DNA from: Caulobacterales bacterium
Lineage (GTDB): Bacteria; Pseudomonadota; Alphaproteobacteria; Caulobacterales; Caulobacteraceae
Direction of reading: 5' to 3'
DNA length: 64,000 nt
Assembly (NCBI GenBank): GCA_019510435.1
Contig: JAEKKJ010000027.1
Span: forward strand, 1 to 64,000
In this document: positions 49,598 to 56,909 of the stretch, one piece after another
Layout: every line of letters begins with the position of its first letter
How positions within the stretch are numbered: the first letter of the stretch is position 1
Notes under the pieces: model-generated
The model's database searches: none
Told to the model about the DNA's origin: nothing
The model's input: the letters and a program-made list of their open reading frames with translations, nothing else
Program-made: the position numbers and the translations under genes

Positions 49598-49714
49598 CTA
49601 GAGCCTGTCCCGCTTTGATGGAACCATCAAAGCGGGAAGAACAGGCTCGCCGCATTTCGTCGACGAGCACGATTCAGACTCTTGTCGATTCCGACAAAAG
49701 TCATCGTGCTCTAG
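49598..49714. repeat. Composite palindromic element with CTAGAGC ends
   Basis: Two REP-like palindromes lie between the convergent stops of the XRE gene and the DUF3574 gene. Palindrome 1 (49601-49648) has arms GAGCCTGT...ACAGGCTC and the inner arms CCCGCTTTGATGG/CCATCAAAGCGGG. Palindrome 2 (49665-49711) has GAGCACGAT/ATCGTGCTC and TTGTCG/CGACAA. The whole is bounded by CTAGAGC (49598-49604) and GCTCTAG (49708-49714). The element provides the stop of the DUF3574 gene. It resembles dispersed palindromic repeats of Caulobacterales. Confidence 0.85.
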
Positions 49715-50115
49715 AGGGCGACGCAGGCCGCCGGGGGCGTCACCACCACCGAGTCCTGGTTGAAGCGCTGGCGGTAGGCGGCGCGCACCGCCTCGACGTT
49801 GGCCTGGGCGTCCCCCCGGGCCGGCAATACGATCAGCACCACCTTGGCCGCGTCGCGGATCATCTGGTTCTGGGCGCCCTTCCAGCGGCCGCCGCCCGGC
49901 ACCACGGTCACACCGTCGGGGAAGCGGGGCGTGACCTCCTGGTCGATGAAGCGGCGCAGGTCGGCCTCGTTGGGCCGCGTCGGGGCCTTGCCGCCGAGGA
50001 ACAGCTGGGCCGTGCGCATCTGGGCCTGGCCGGCCGGGCACACCGGCTTCGGGGGCGTCGTGCAGCCTGCCAGGGCAAGCCCCGCCAGCGCGGCCAGGAC
50101 GCCGGCCCGCCTCAC
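49711..50115 (-). CDS. DUF3574 family lipoprotein
   Basis: 134 residues from GTG 50115, overlapping the isovaleryl-CoA dehydrogenase stop as GTGA. Lipobox LALAGC near residue 18. The core AQLFLGGKAP...EADLRRFIDQEVTPRFPDGVTVVPGGGRW matches DUF3574; function unknown. Its stop codon lies inside the right end of the composite palindromic element, so the element has probably set or moved the C-terminus. Confidence 0.82.
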   Translation of the reverse strand: MRRAGVLAALAGLALAGCTTPPKPVCPAGQAQMRTAQLFLGGKAPTRPNEADLRRFIDQEVTPRFPDGVTVVPGGGRWKGAQNQMIRDAAKVVLIVLPARGDAQANVEAVRAAYRQRFNQDSVVVTPPAACVAL

Positions 50116-51278
50116 CCGCCGACCAGCTCTCGGCCGATCAGGAAGCGGCGGATCTCGTTGGTGCCCGCGCCGATGTCGTAGAGCTTGGCGTCGCGCAGGA
50201 ACCGCTCGACGGGGTATTCGCGGGTGTAGCCCGCGCCGCCCAGGGCCTGGATCGCCTCCAGCGAAACCTTCACCGCGTTCTCGCTCGCCATCAGGATCGC
50301 GCCCGCCGCATCGAACCGGGTCGTCAGGCCCGAATCACAGGCCTTGGCCACGGCGTAGACGTAGGCCCGCGCCGAGTTCAGGGCGACATACATGTCGGCC
50401 ACCTTGCCCTGCATCAACTGGAAGCCGCCGATCGGCTTGCCGAACTGTTTGCGCTCGCGCACGTAGGGCAGAACCACATCAAGACATGCCTGCATGATGC
50501 CCAGCGGCCCGCCGGAGAGCACGGTGCGCTCGTAGTCGAGGCCACTCATCAACACGCCCACGCCGCCGTTCTCGGGGCCCATGACGTTCTCTTCCGGGAC
50601 CTCGCAGTCCTCGAACACCAGCTCGCCGGTGTCGGACCCGCGCATGCCCATCTTGTCCAGCTTCTGGGAGACGCTGAAGCCCTTGAAGTCCTTCTCGATC
50701 AGGAAGGCGGTGATCCCGCGCGAGCCCTCCTCGGGCGAGGTCTTGGCGTAGACCACCAGGGTGTCGGCGTGCGGCGCGTTGGTGATCCAGAACTTCGTGC
50801 CGTTCAGGACGTAGCGGTCGCCCCGCTTCTCGGCCTTCAGGCGCATGGAGACCACGTCCGAGCCCGAGCCGGCCTCGCTCATGGCCAGCGAGCCCACATG
50901 CGCGCCGCTGATCAGCTTGGGCAGGTAGCGGCGCTTCTGGTCCTCGCTGCCCCAGCGGCGGATCTGGTTCACGCAGAGGTTGGAATGGGCGCCGTAGGAG
51001 AGGCCCACGCTGGCGGAGGCGCGGGAGACCTCCTCCATGGCCACCACGTGCTCAAGATAGCCGAGGCCGAGACCGCCGAACTCCTCCTCGACCGTCACGC
51101 CATGCAGGCCCAGCTCGCCCATCTGGGGCCAGAGTTCCCGCGGGAAGGTGTTGGTGGCGTCGATCTCCGCGGCGAGCGGGGCGATCCGGTCGGCGGCGAA
51201 GCGGGCGGTGGTGTCGCGGATCATGTCCGCGGCTTCCCCCAGGCCGAATTCGAGGTTGGGTCCGTGGTTCGGGATCAT
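50112..51278 (-). CDS. ivd: Isovaleryl-CoA dehydrogenase
   Basis: 388 residues. It oxidises isovaleryl-CoA to methylcrotonyl-CoA in leucine breakdown. The acyl-CoA dehydrogenase signatures AMSEAGSGSDVVSM and QALGGAGYTREYPVERFLRDAKLYDIGAGTNEI are present. Glu250 in SGLDYERTVL occupies the catalytic-base place used by IVD rather than the later Glu of medium-chain enzymes, which supports this assignment. DUF3574 follows by a GTGA overlap. The rest of the leucine pathway is not adjacent. Confidence 0.92.
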   Translation of the reverse strand: MIPNHGPNLEFGLGEAADMIRDTTARFAADRIAPLAAEIDATNTFPRELWPQMGELGLHGVTVEEEFGGLGLGYLEHVVAMEEVSRASASVGLSYGAHSNLCVNQIRRWGSEDQKRRYLPKLISGAHVGSLAMSEAGSGSDVVSMRLKAEKRGDRYVLNGTKFWITNAPHADTLVVYAKTSPEEGSRGITAFLIEKDFKGFSVSQKLDKMGMRGSDTGELVFEDCEVPEENVMGPENGGVGVLMSGLDYERTVLSGGPLGIMQACLDVVLPYVRERKQFGKPIGGFQLMQGKVADMYVALNSARAYVYAVAKACDSGLTTRFDAAGAILMASENAVKVSLEAIQALGGAGYTREYPVERFLRDAKLYDIGAGTNEIRRFLIGRELVGG

Positions 51279-51316
51279 GCGCGGGCTGTTAGCACGCGGC
51301 GTTCCGGCTTGCGAAC

Positions 51317-52633
51317 CTAGTCCGCCTCCGCCTCGCGCCCCAGGCGCTGCAGCAGGCGATAGATGGCCACCACGACGAAGCCGACGCCGGCCAGGCCCGC
51401 GGACCAGGCCACGAACAGGGGCATGGGGAAGCCGCCCACGGTGGCCGGGCTCGCTTCTAGCCCCCAGAACACGCCGAAGCCGAAGAACGCCAGGCCGAAC
51501 AGGGCCAGCAGCAGGTCCCAGATCACCGAGGGCTCGCGCGGCGCCGGCGCAGGCCGCCGGCGGGCGGGGATGAAGTCGAAGGGCCCCTCGTCCACCTCGA
51601 CCCGCGCGGCCAGATGGTCGGGCAGGCCCTGGGGCGTCGCCGGGATCGCCAGCTCTTCCTCGGCGCCGGCGGCGGGCCCGAACGCGGCTTCGAGCGCCGG
51701 CTCCAGCGCGATCTCAGGCTCGGGCTCGAACGCCGGTTCGGGCTCGGGTTCAGGTTGCGTCGTAGGCTCGGGTTCCGGCTCGAGGGCCGCCGGCTCGGTC
51801 GTGATCGGCGGGGCGAAGTCGGCCTGCGGGCGCAGTTCCTCGAGGGCGGGCGGCTCCTCCGGCAGGATCGCGGGCGCCTCGACCTCGAGGTCGGCAGACG
51901 CCTCGGCGGTCAGGTCCGGCTCCGCGCCGGAGTCCTGGAACAGGGTCTCCAGCCGCGCGGCCACGGCCTCGGCGGCCATTACGACCGCGGGCACGGGGGG
52001 CGGCGCGAGGTCCGGGGCCAGGCCCTCCGCCTCGGCCTCGGCTTCGCGCCGCACCTTGACGGCGTCGCCCTCGAACTCGGTGGTCACCTCCACGGGCCGG
52101 CGCAGGGGCACCAGATCCAGGCCGTCCAGGTCGATGGCGGGGCGCAGCACCGGCGACGGGGCCGGGGTCCAGTTGCCGTCGTCAGGCGTGAGGAACAGCG
52201 CCTTCTCCGCGGCGCGGCGGCGGACCAGGGCGTCCACCACGATCCGCTCGCCCTCGAACTCGGCCTTGCGCCACAGCTCCATGGCACAGGCGGCCTGCAC
52301 GGCGGCGCCGGCGTTCAGGCGCTTCAGCACCTGGCTGCGGCGGAAGTTGTCGAGGCCGATGTTGAAGGCGAAGCTGCAGAGCGCGTCGAACTCGTTCTGG
52401 CCCAGTGGGGCGAACAGGCCCTCGTTCACCGCGTGCTGCACGGCGATCAGGTCGTAGACCAGCAGCGCCTCGGCGTCGGCCTCGGAGACCTCGGCCCCTT
52501 CGCGCGCCGTCAGCGTGTGGCCATAGCCGATCATCCAGCGCCCATCGGGCAGCTGGGCGGCCTTCTGGCGGTAGCCCTCGAACCGTTTGATCAGTTCGAT
52601 GGCCGCCCGGGAGACGCGGTGGCGCGAAAGCAT
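51317..52633 (-). CDS. spmX: SpmX-like muramidase-domain protein, regulator of the stalked-pole cell-cycle kinase
   Basis: 438 residues with the three-part build of Caulobacter SpmX: a GH24 muramidase domain (1-150; catalytic Glu19 in RFEGYRQKA, then IGYGHT), a long acidic Pro/Glu-rich disordered middle (about 200-360), and two membrane helices at the C-terminus (about 372-390 and 403-425). There is no signal peptide. SpmX localises and activates DivJ, the kinase for DivK. Glu19 is retained. A sigma-54-type promoter is directly upstream, as known for spmX. The gene lies after mgtE on the same strand. Confidence 0.9.
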   Translation of the reverse strand: MLSRHRVSRAAIELIKRFEGYRQKAAQLPDGRWMIGYGHTLTAREGAEVSEADAEALLVYDLIAVQHAVNEGLFAPLGQNEFDALCSFAFNIGLDNFRRSQVLKRLNAGAAVQAACAMELWRKAEFEGERIVVDALVRRRAAEKALFLTPDDGNWTPAPSPVLRPAIDLDGLDLVPLRRPVEVTTEFEGDAVKVRREAEAEAEGLAPDLAPPPVPAVVMAAEAVAARLETLFQDSGAEPDLTAEASADLEVEAPAILPEEPPALEELRPQADFAPPITTEPAALEPEPEPTTQPEPEPEPAFEPEPEIALEPALEAAFGPAAGAEEELAIPATPQGLPDHLAARVEVDEGPFDFIPARRRPAPAPREPSVIWDLLLALFGLAFFGFGVFWGLEASPATVGGFPMPLFVAWSAGLAGVGFVVVAIYRLLQRLGREAEAD

Positions 52634-52687
52634 GGCCCCGGATTTGTCCCAAATCGGCACAGGCGCAGACCGCCTGATGGCGCACGA

Positions 52688-52704
52688 CGCAAGCCTGACG
52701 CCAG
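52688..52704 (-). promoter_or_regulatory. Sigma-54 (RpoN) promoter of spmX
   Basis: Read on the minus strand: CTGGCGTCAGGCTTGCG. GG and GC elements are ten bases apart (TGGC-N7-TTGC), the invariant -24/-12 spacing. It ends one base before the mgtE stop and lies 55 bases upstream of the spmX ATG. In Caulobacter spmX is activated by the sigma-54 regulator TacA. Confidence 0.75.
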
Positions 52705-54126
52705 TTACAGCAGGATGAGGGCTGCGATACCCAAAAGTGCAAGGAATCCGAAGAAATCGGTCATGAAGGTCACGACGATGGGCGACGGCGCGGCCGGATC
52801 GCGGCCCAGCCGGTCCAGCACGATGGGCGCGACCACGCCACCGATCGCCGCCACGAACATGTTGGCCAGCACCGCCAGTCCCACGGCGATGGCCAGCCGC
52901 AGGTCATGCCACCAGACGTAGGCGCCCAGGCCCAGCATGCCGCCCACGGCCCCGCCGTTGAACAGGCCCACCGAGAGCTCCCGGCCGATGATGCGCATGG
53001 CGTTGTGCGCGTTCAGCTCCTTGGCCGCGATGGCGCGCACGGCGACGGTCAGCGCCTGGGTGCCCGCATTGCCGCCCACGGACGAGACGATGGGCATCAG
53101 GATGGCCAGGGCCACCAGCTTGGCGATCTCGGCCTGGAAGGCGCCGATCACCGTGACCGCCAGCGCCTCGGTCCCCAGGTTGATCAGCAGCCACGGCAGT
53201 CGCGACCGGACGATGCCCAGCATGCCGGCGTCCCGGCCCGCGTCCGACACACCGGCCAGGGCCAGGATGTCTTCCTCGGTCTCTTCCTGGATGACGCCGA
53301 CGATGTCGTCGACGGTGATCTGACCCACCAGCCGACCGGCCCCATCCACCACCGGCGCGGAGATCAGGTGGTACTTGTCGAAGATGTAGGCGACCTCTTC
53401 CTGGTCCAGGTCGACGGTGATCTCGTTCACCGGCTCCATGATCTGGGCCAGGGGCGTCTGGCGGCCCGAGCGCAGCAGGAGGCTGACCGGCACGGCGCCC
53501 ACGGGCTTGTAGGCCGGGTCCACCACATAGACGTCGAAGAACAGCTCCGGCAGCTCCTCCGACTCCTTGCGGAAGTGGTCGATGGCCTGGCCGACGGTCC
53601 AGAACTGCGGCGCGGCCACCACCTCGCGCTGCATGAGGCGGCCGGCGGTCTCGTCGCCGTAGGACAGCGTGGTCTCGATGGCCGCCCGCTCGACCTCGGG
53701 CATGGCGGCCATGACCTCGGCGCGCTTGTCGTCCTCCAGGTCGTCGACGACATCGGCGGCGTCGTCGGACTCCATCTCGCCAATGGCCTTGGCCAGGGTC
53801 GCCGAGGGGACGTGCTCCAGCACCTCCTCGCGGATCTCGGTGTCCAGTTCGGAGAGGATCTCGGCCAGGGTCTCCGGGTCGAGGTGCGGAATCAGCTCCT
53901 CGCGCGCGTCGGCGGAGAGGAAGCCCATCAGGTCGGCGACGTCCGCCGGGTGCAGCGCGCTCAGGAGTTCGCGCAGCCGCTCCGCGTCGCCTCGATCCAG
54001 GGCGTCGGCCACGTCGGAGACGAATTCGGCATTGAGGGCGTAGTCCTCGCCGAGGGCGAGGTCTTCCAGGTCTTCGTCTTCGAGCGGCTCCGCCACAGCG
54101 GTGAGGTCGTCCGTTTCGCGGCTCAT
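52705..54126 (-). CDS. mgtE: Magnesium transporter MgtE
   Basis: 473 residues. The N-domain (about 20-135; ELLSALHPADVADLMGFLSAD), two CBS domains (about 145-270) that sense Mg2+, a plug helix and five membrane helices (about 295-472) with the conserved pore segment PIVSSVGGNAGTQ and the terminal FGFLALLGIAAL. AGGGAGG precedes the ATG at 54126. A tRNA gene lies 66 bases upstream on the same strand. Confidence 0.95.
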   Translation of the reverse strand: MSRETDDLTAVAEPLEDEDLEDLALGEDYALNAEFVSDVADALDRGDAERLRELLSALHPADVADLMGFLSADAREELIPHLDPETLAEILSELDTEIREEVLEHVPSATLAKAIGEMESDDAADVVDDLEDDKRAEVMAAMPEVERAAIETTLSYGDETAGRLMQREVVAAPQFWTVGQAIDHFRKESEELPELFFDVYVVDPAYKPVGAVPVSLLLRSGRQTPLAQIMEPVNEITVDLDQEEVAYIFDKYHLISAPVVDGAGRLVGQITVDDIVGVIQEETEEDILALAGVSDAGRDAGMLGIVRSRLPWLLINLGTEALAVTVIGAFQAEIAKLVALAILMPIVSSVGGNAGTQALTVAVRAIAAKELNAHNAMRIIGRELSVGLFNGGAVGGMLGLGAYVWWHDLRLAIAVGLAVLANMFVAAIGGVVAPIVLDRLGRDPAAPSPIVVTFMTDFFGFLALLGIAALILL

Positions 54127-54191
54127 GCGGGACCTCCCTAGGCTATGTTCGGACGGCTCTGCTCGATCCTCGGTTGAGACCTTGATTCACC

Positions 54192-54276
54192 TGGTGCGGT
54201 CGAGAAGACTCGAACTTCCACGGGTTGCCCCACAGCGACCTCAACGCTGCGCGTCTACCAATTCCGCCACGACCGC
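54192..54276 (-). tRNA. tRNA-Leu (anticodon GAG)
   Basis: An 85-nt type II tRNA is read on the minus strand: acceptor stem GCGGTCG/CGACCGC, D-arm with GGTAGACGC, anticodon stem CAGCG/CGCTG with loop TTGAGGT (anticodon GAG), a long variable arm, T-arm GTTCGAGTC and an encoded CCA end. It is the only structured RNA gene found here. Confidence 0.93.
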
Positions 54277-54434
54277 TCGTGGTGAGGCGGCGCAGGTAGC
54301 AAACCCCGCCTGCTTTGTGAAGTGCGGCCTACTCCGCGCGCAAATCGCGTAGCGGGGGAATCCGATTTTTACAGCTCATTCACCGAGATAACTCTGCACC
54401 CGACGCAGATCTTGCGCGTGACGGGGTGGGGCAT

Positions 54435-55292
54435 ATGAAACTGAAGACTCTTCTGAGCGGAACCGCGGCGATGATCGTGGTCGGCGTCGCCGCCATCGCG
54501 GGGCCCGCCTCTGCCGGCTCCGTGTTCGGCGCCGCCTCCTACAACAGCTCGTTCAATCTCAATTCGGATGTTCAGGGCTCGACCTCGGCCGGCGCCGCCT
54601 TCGATGGGACATCCTACTATACGGTCTCCGGCGGCTATGACGGCAGCCCGATCGCCAAGCTGAACGCCAGCGGGACGATCACCGCCGGCCCGACCAGCAC
54701 GGGCCTGGATTTCCGGTCCGTCTTCACCAACGCCGCCGGCAACGTCTTCGCGCGCGCCTATGCCGATGCGACGATCTACGAGCAGAGCAGCTTTGGCGTC
54801 TTCTCGGCCCTCACCACCCTGCAAGGCGGTCTCGACGACCAGGAGCAGGTCGTGCTGACCAGCGACGGGACGCACTACGTGGGCAACGACAACGGCGTGC
54901 TCCAGTTCTGGGACCTGACCGGCGCGGTCACCGGCACCGTGGCCCTGGGCGGGTCGTTCGACACCGGCTACCCGCAGGGCCGCTCGGTCTCGATCTTCGG
55001 CAACTACGCCCTGAACTACTCGAACGGCGTGTTGTCGGCCTACAATCTCAGCACGGGCGCGCTCGCCGACCAGACCACGCTCGTGGGCGCCGGGACCGAT
55101 TTCAACAGCCTCTACGGCCAGTCCTACGCCAACGGCTACTTCTTCGTGCCGACGTCGGGCGGCAACACCTTCGTCGGCTACAAGATCGACGGCGGGGCCG
55201 CGCCCGAGCCGGCGGCCTGGGCGCTGATGATCGGCGGGTTCGGCCTGGCGGGCGGCGCCCTGCGCCGTCGCCGCACGGCGGTTGCGGCCTAG
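54435..55292 (+). CDS. PEPxxWA-CTERM sorted secreted protein
   Basis: 285 residues. A signal peptide ends near residue 26 (PASA-GS). The middle is a beta-rich, Gly/Ser/Thr/Asn-rich repeat region with no Cys. The C-terminus has PEPAAWALMIGGFGLAGGALRRRR: the PEPxxWA motif, a membrane helix and an Arg cluster, which is the signal for exosortase/XrtA-type cleavage and surface attachment. No exosortase gene is in the window. A terminator follows 20 bases after the stop. Confidence 0.88.
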   Translation: MKLKTLLSGTAAMIVVGVAAIAGPASAGSVFGAASYNSSFNLNSDVQGSTSAGAAFDGTSYYTVSGGYDGSPIAKLNASGTITAGPTSTGLDFRSVFTNAAGNVFARAYADATIYEQSSFGVFSALTTLQGGLDDQEQVVLTSDGTHYVGNDNGVLQFWDLTGAVTGTVALGGSFDTGYPQGRSVSIFGNYALNYSNGVLSAYNLSTGALADQTTLVGAGTDFNSLYGQSYANGYFFVPTSGGNTFVGYKIDGGAAPEPAAWALMIGGFGLAGGALRRRRTAVAA

Positions 55293-55311
55293 CCATCACG
55301 AGCGATCTCAA

Positions 55312-55343
55312 GCGCCGCCGATCTTCGGGTCGGCGGCGTTTTC
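55312..55343 (+). terminator. Intrinsic terminator of the PEP-CTERM gene
   Basis: CGCCGCCGA/TCGGCGGCG stem with an eight-base loop followed by TTTTC, 20 bases after the stop. Confidence 0.8.
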
Positions 55344-55398
55344 ATATCTGGAGTGGATCAGGTTGCCGCAGCGCTTGGAGGCGGTCGTGGCGCGGCCG

Positions 55399-55650
55399 TC
55401 AGACCGAGCCGGCCATGTAGTCGTAGACATTGGCCTCGCGCGTCACCTGGATGGCGATGCGCTCGTCGTTGATCTGGATCTCGCCGCGGGCCACCGGGTG
55501 GTTGTTGGCCAGGATCCAGACCTCTTCGTTCACCGCGGTGTCCAGCGGGATGACGGCGCCACGGCCCATGCGCAGCAGCTGCGCCATGGGCAGGGTGGCG
55601 CGCCCGAGCACCACCTGGATTTCGACATTGACGGCCTTGACCTGGCTCAC
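55399..55650 (-). CDS. FliN/SpoA-domain protein
   Basis: 83 residues from GTG 55650. The SpoA fold fills it: VEIQVVLGRATLPMAQLLRMGRGAVIPLDTAVNEEVWILANNHPVARGEIQI is the FliN/FliM C-terminal pattern of the flagellar switch or of secretion C-rings. It is shorter than FliN (about 110) because the N-terminal extension is lacking; an upstream ATG at 55716 would add 22 residues but these look non-conserved. No flagellar operon is adjacent. It is divergent from lipB, and the distant start codon would share the CATG with it. Confidence 0.8.
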   Translation of the reverse strand: MSQVKAVNVEIQVVLGRATLPMAQLLRMGRGAVIPLDTAVNEEVWILANNHPVARGEIQINDERIAIQVTREANVYDYMAGSV

Positions 55651-55714
55651 GAACGAAGACCCCGACGCTTTCGAACTATGCGCAGTGCGCGCGAGACCCC
55701 ACATTTGCGCTGAC

Positions 55715-56437
55715 ATGCTTGACCGCACGTTAAACTTCGCCGCCCCAGCGCGTTTCGGTCGCACCGATGGCGAACCCGCCGGCTGGGCGGTTTCCACCGC
55801 GCCCGTCGCCTATCCGCAGGCGGTGGCGGCCATGGAGGCGCGAGCCGCGGCGATCGCCGAGGGACAGGCGGGCGAACTGATCTGGCTGCTGGAACATCCG
55901 CCGCTCTACACGGCCGGGGTCTCGGCCAAGACGCAGGATCTCATCGAGCCCGACCGCTTCCCGGTGTTCGCCAGCGGCCGCGGCGGCCAGTTCACCTACC
56001 ACGGGCCCGGCCAGCGGGTGGCCTATGTGATGCTGGACCTCACGCGCCGCCAGCGGGATGTGCGGGCCTTCGTCGCGGCGCTGGAGGCCTGGGTGATCGG
56101 AGCCCTGGCCGCCTTCAACGTGCGCGGCGAGCTGCGCGACGGCCGCGTCGGGGTGTGGGTGGAGCGCCGCGAGCCGGGCCTGCCAACACGGGAGGACAAG
56201 ATCGCCGCCATCGGCGTCAAGCTGCGCCGCTGGGTCTCGTTCCATGGCGTCTCGCTGAACGTGGAGCCGGACCTGACGCACTTCTCCGGCATCGTGCCGT
56301 GCGGGGTGACCGAGCACGGCGTCACCAGCCTGGTGGACCTTGGTTTGCCGGTGACCCTGGACGAGGCCGACGCCGCGCTGCGCGCCAGTTTCCGCGAGGT
56401 GTTCGGTGAGACGGTGGACGCGCCGCCGCCGATCTGA
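55715..56437 (+). CDS. lipB: Octanoyl-[acyl-carrier-protein]:protein N-octanoyltransferase (LipB)
   Basis: 240 residues. It transfers octanoate from ACP to lipoyl domains. Family residues are RGGQFTYHGPGQRVAYVMLDL, KIAAIGVKLRRWVSFHG (catalytic Lys) and FSGIVPCGV (catalytic Cys). The ATG at 55715 has no strong ribosome-binding site. No lipA is nearby. It is divergent from a FliN-like gene. Confidence 0.96.
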   Translation: MLDRTLNFAAPARFGRTDGEPAGWAVSTAPVAYPQAVAAMEARAAAIAEGQAGELIWLLEHPPLYTAGVSAKTQDLIEPDRFPVFASGRGGQFTYHGPGQRVAYVMLDLTRRQRDVRAFVAALEAWVIGALAAFNVRGELRDGRVGVWVERREPGLPTREDKIAAIGVKLRRWVSFHGVSLNVEPDLTHFSGIVPCGVTEHGVTSLVDLGLPVTLDEADAALRASFREVFGETVDAPPPI

Positions 56438-56449
56438 CCCTGGCGAAAC

Positions 56450-56851
56450 CTAGGCCGGCGCCAGGGGCCCCAGCGGATTGACGCCGTAGCGGTTGGCGCC
56501 CTGCTCGCCCGGCAGGATGGCGAGCTCCACCACGGCCCAGATCAGGACCAGGAAGAACACGAAGTCCAGGAACCCCTCCGGGTGGGGCCAGCACGCGACG
56601 ATGGCCAGCAGGATCAGCGCCGACCACCAGCCGGACCGGCCGCGGTCGTGCAGCCGCTTGGAGAGCACGCAGACGCCCGGATAGAACAGCGCCGGATAGA
56701 CGAACCAGCCGGTGATCCAGTGCAGGGTGGACGGCACCACCTCATAGAGGGCGCCGAAGGTCAGCAGCAGGGCGGCGGCCACCAGCGACGGCAGCCGCGG
56801 CGCGCGGCCCTGCGAGGAGAGGAACAGTTCGCCGAAGCTCATCTGGTTCAT
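56450..56851 (-). CDS. DUF805 family membrane protein
   Basis: 133 residues with four hydrophobic segments and the DUF805 signature SKRLHDRGRSGWW. The N-terminal SFGELFLSSQGRA is also typical. Function unknown. An alternative start is MSFG at 56842. The 53-base gap to pccA contains a tandem 16-bp repeat. Confidence 0.85.
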   Translation of the reverse strand: MNQMSFGELFLSSQGRAPRLPSLVAAALLLTFGALYEVVPSTLHWITGWFVYPALFYPGVCVLSKRLHDRGRSGWWSALILLAIVACWPHPEGFLDFVFFLVLIWAVVELAILPGEQGANRYGVNPLGPLAPA

Positions 56852-56877
56852 GCCGCCCCCGGCCGCTGCCCGACCCC

Positions 56878-56909
56878 CTGAATCAGGGTCAGGCTGAATC
56901 AGGGTCAGG
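56878..56909. repeat. Two tandem 16-bp units overlapping the pccA stop
   Basis: CTGAATCAGGGTCAGG occurs twice, at 56878-56893 and 56894-56909, exactly tandem. The second copy contains the TGA of pccA (minus strand) at 56905-56907. The duplication may have relocated the stop. Confidence 0.85.

Noticed and set aside
49601..49648. Rho-independent terminator for the XRE gene
   Set aside because: The hairpin has no T tract and belongs to the composite palindromic element with CTAGAGC ends.
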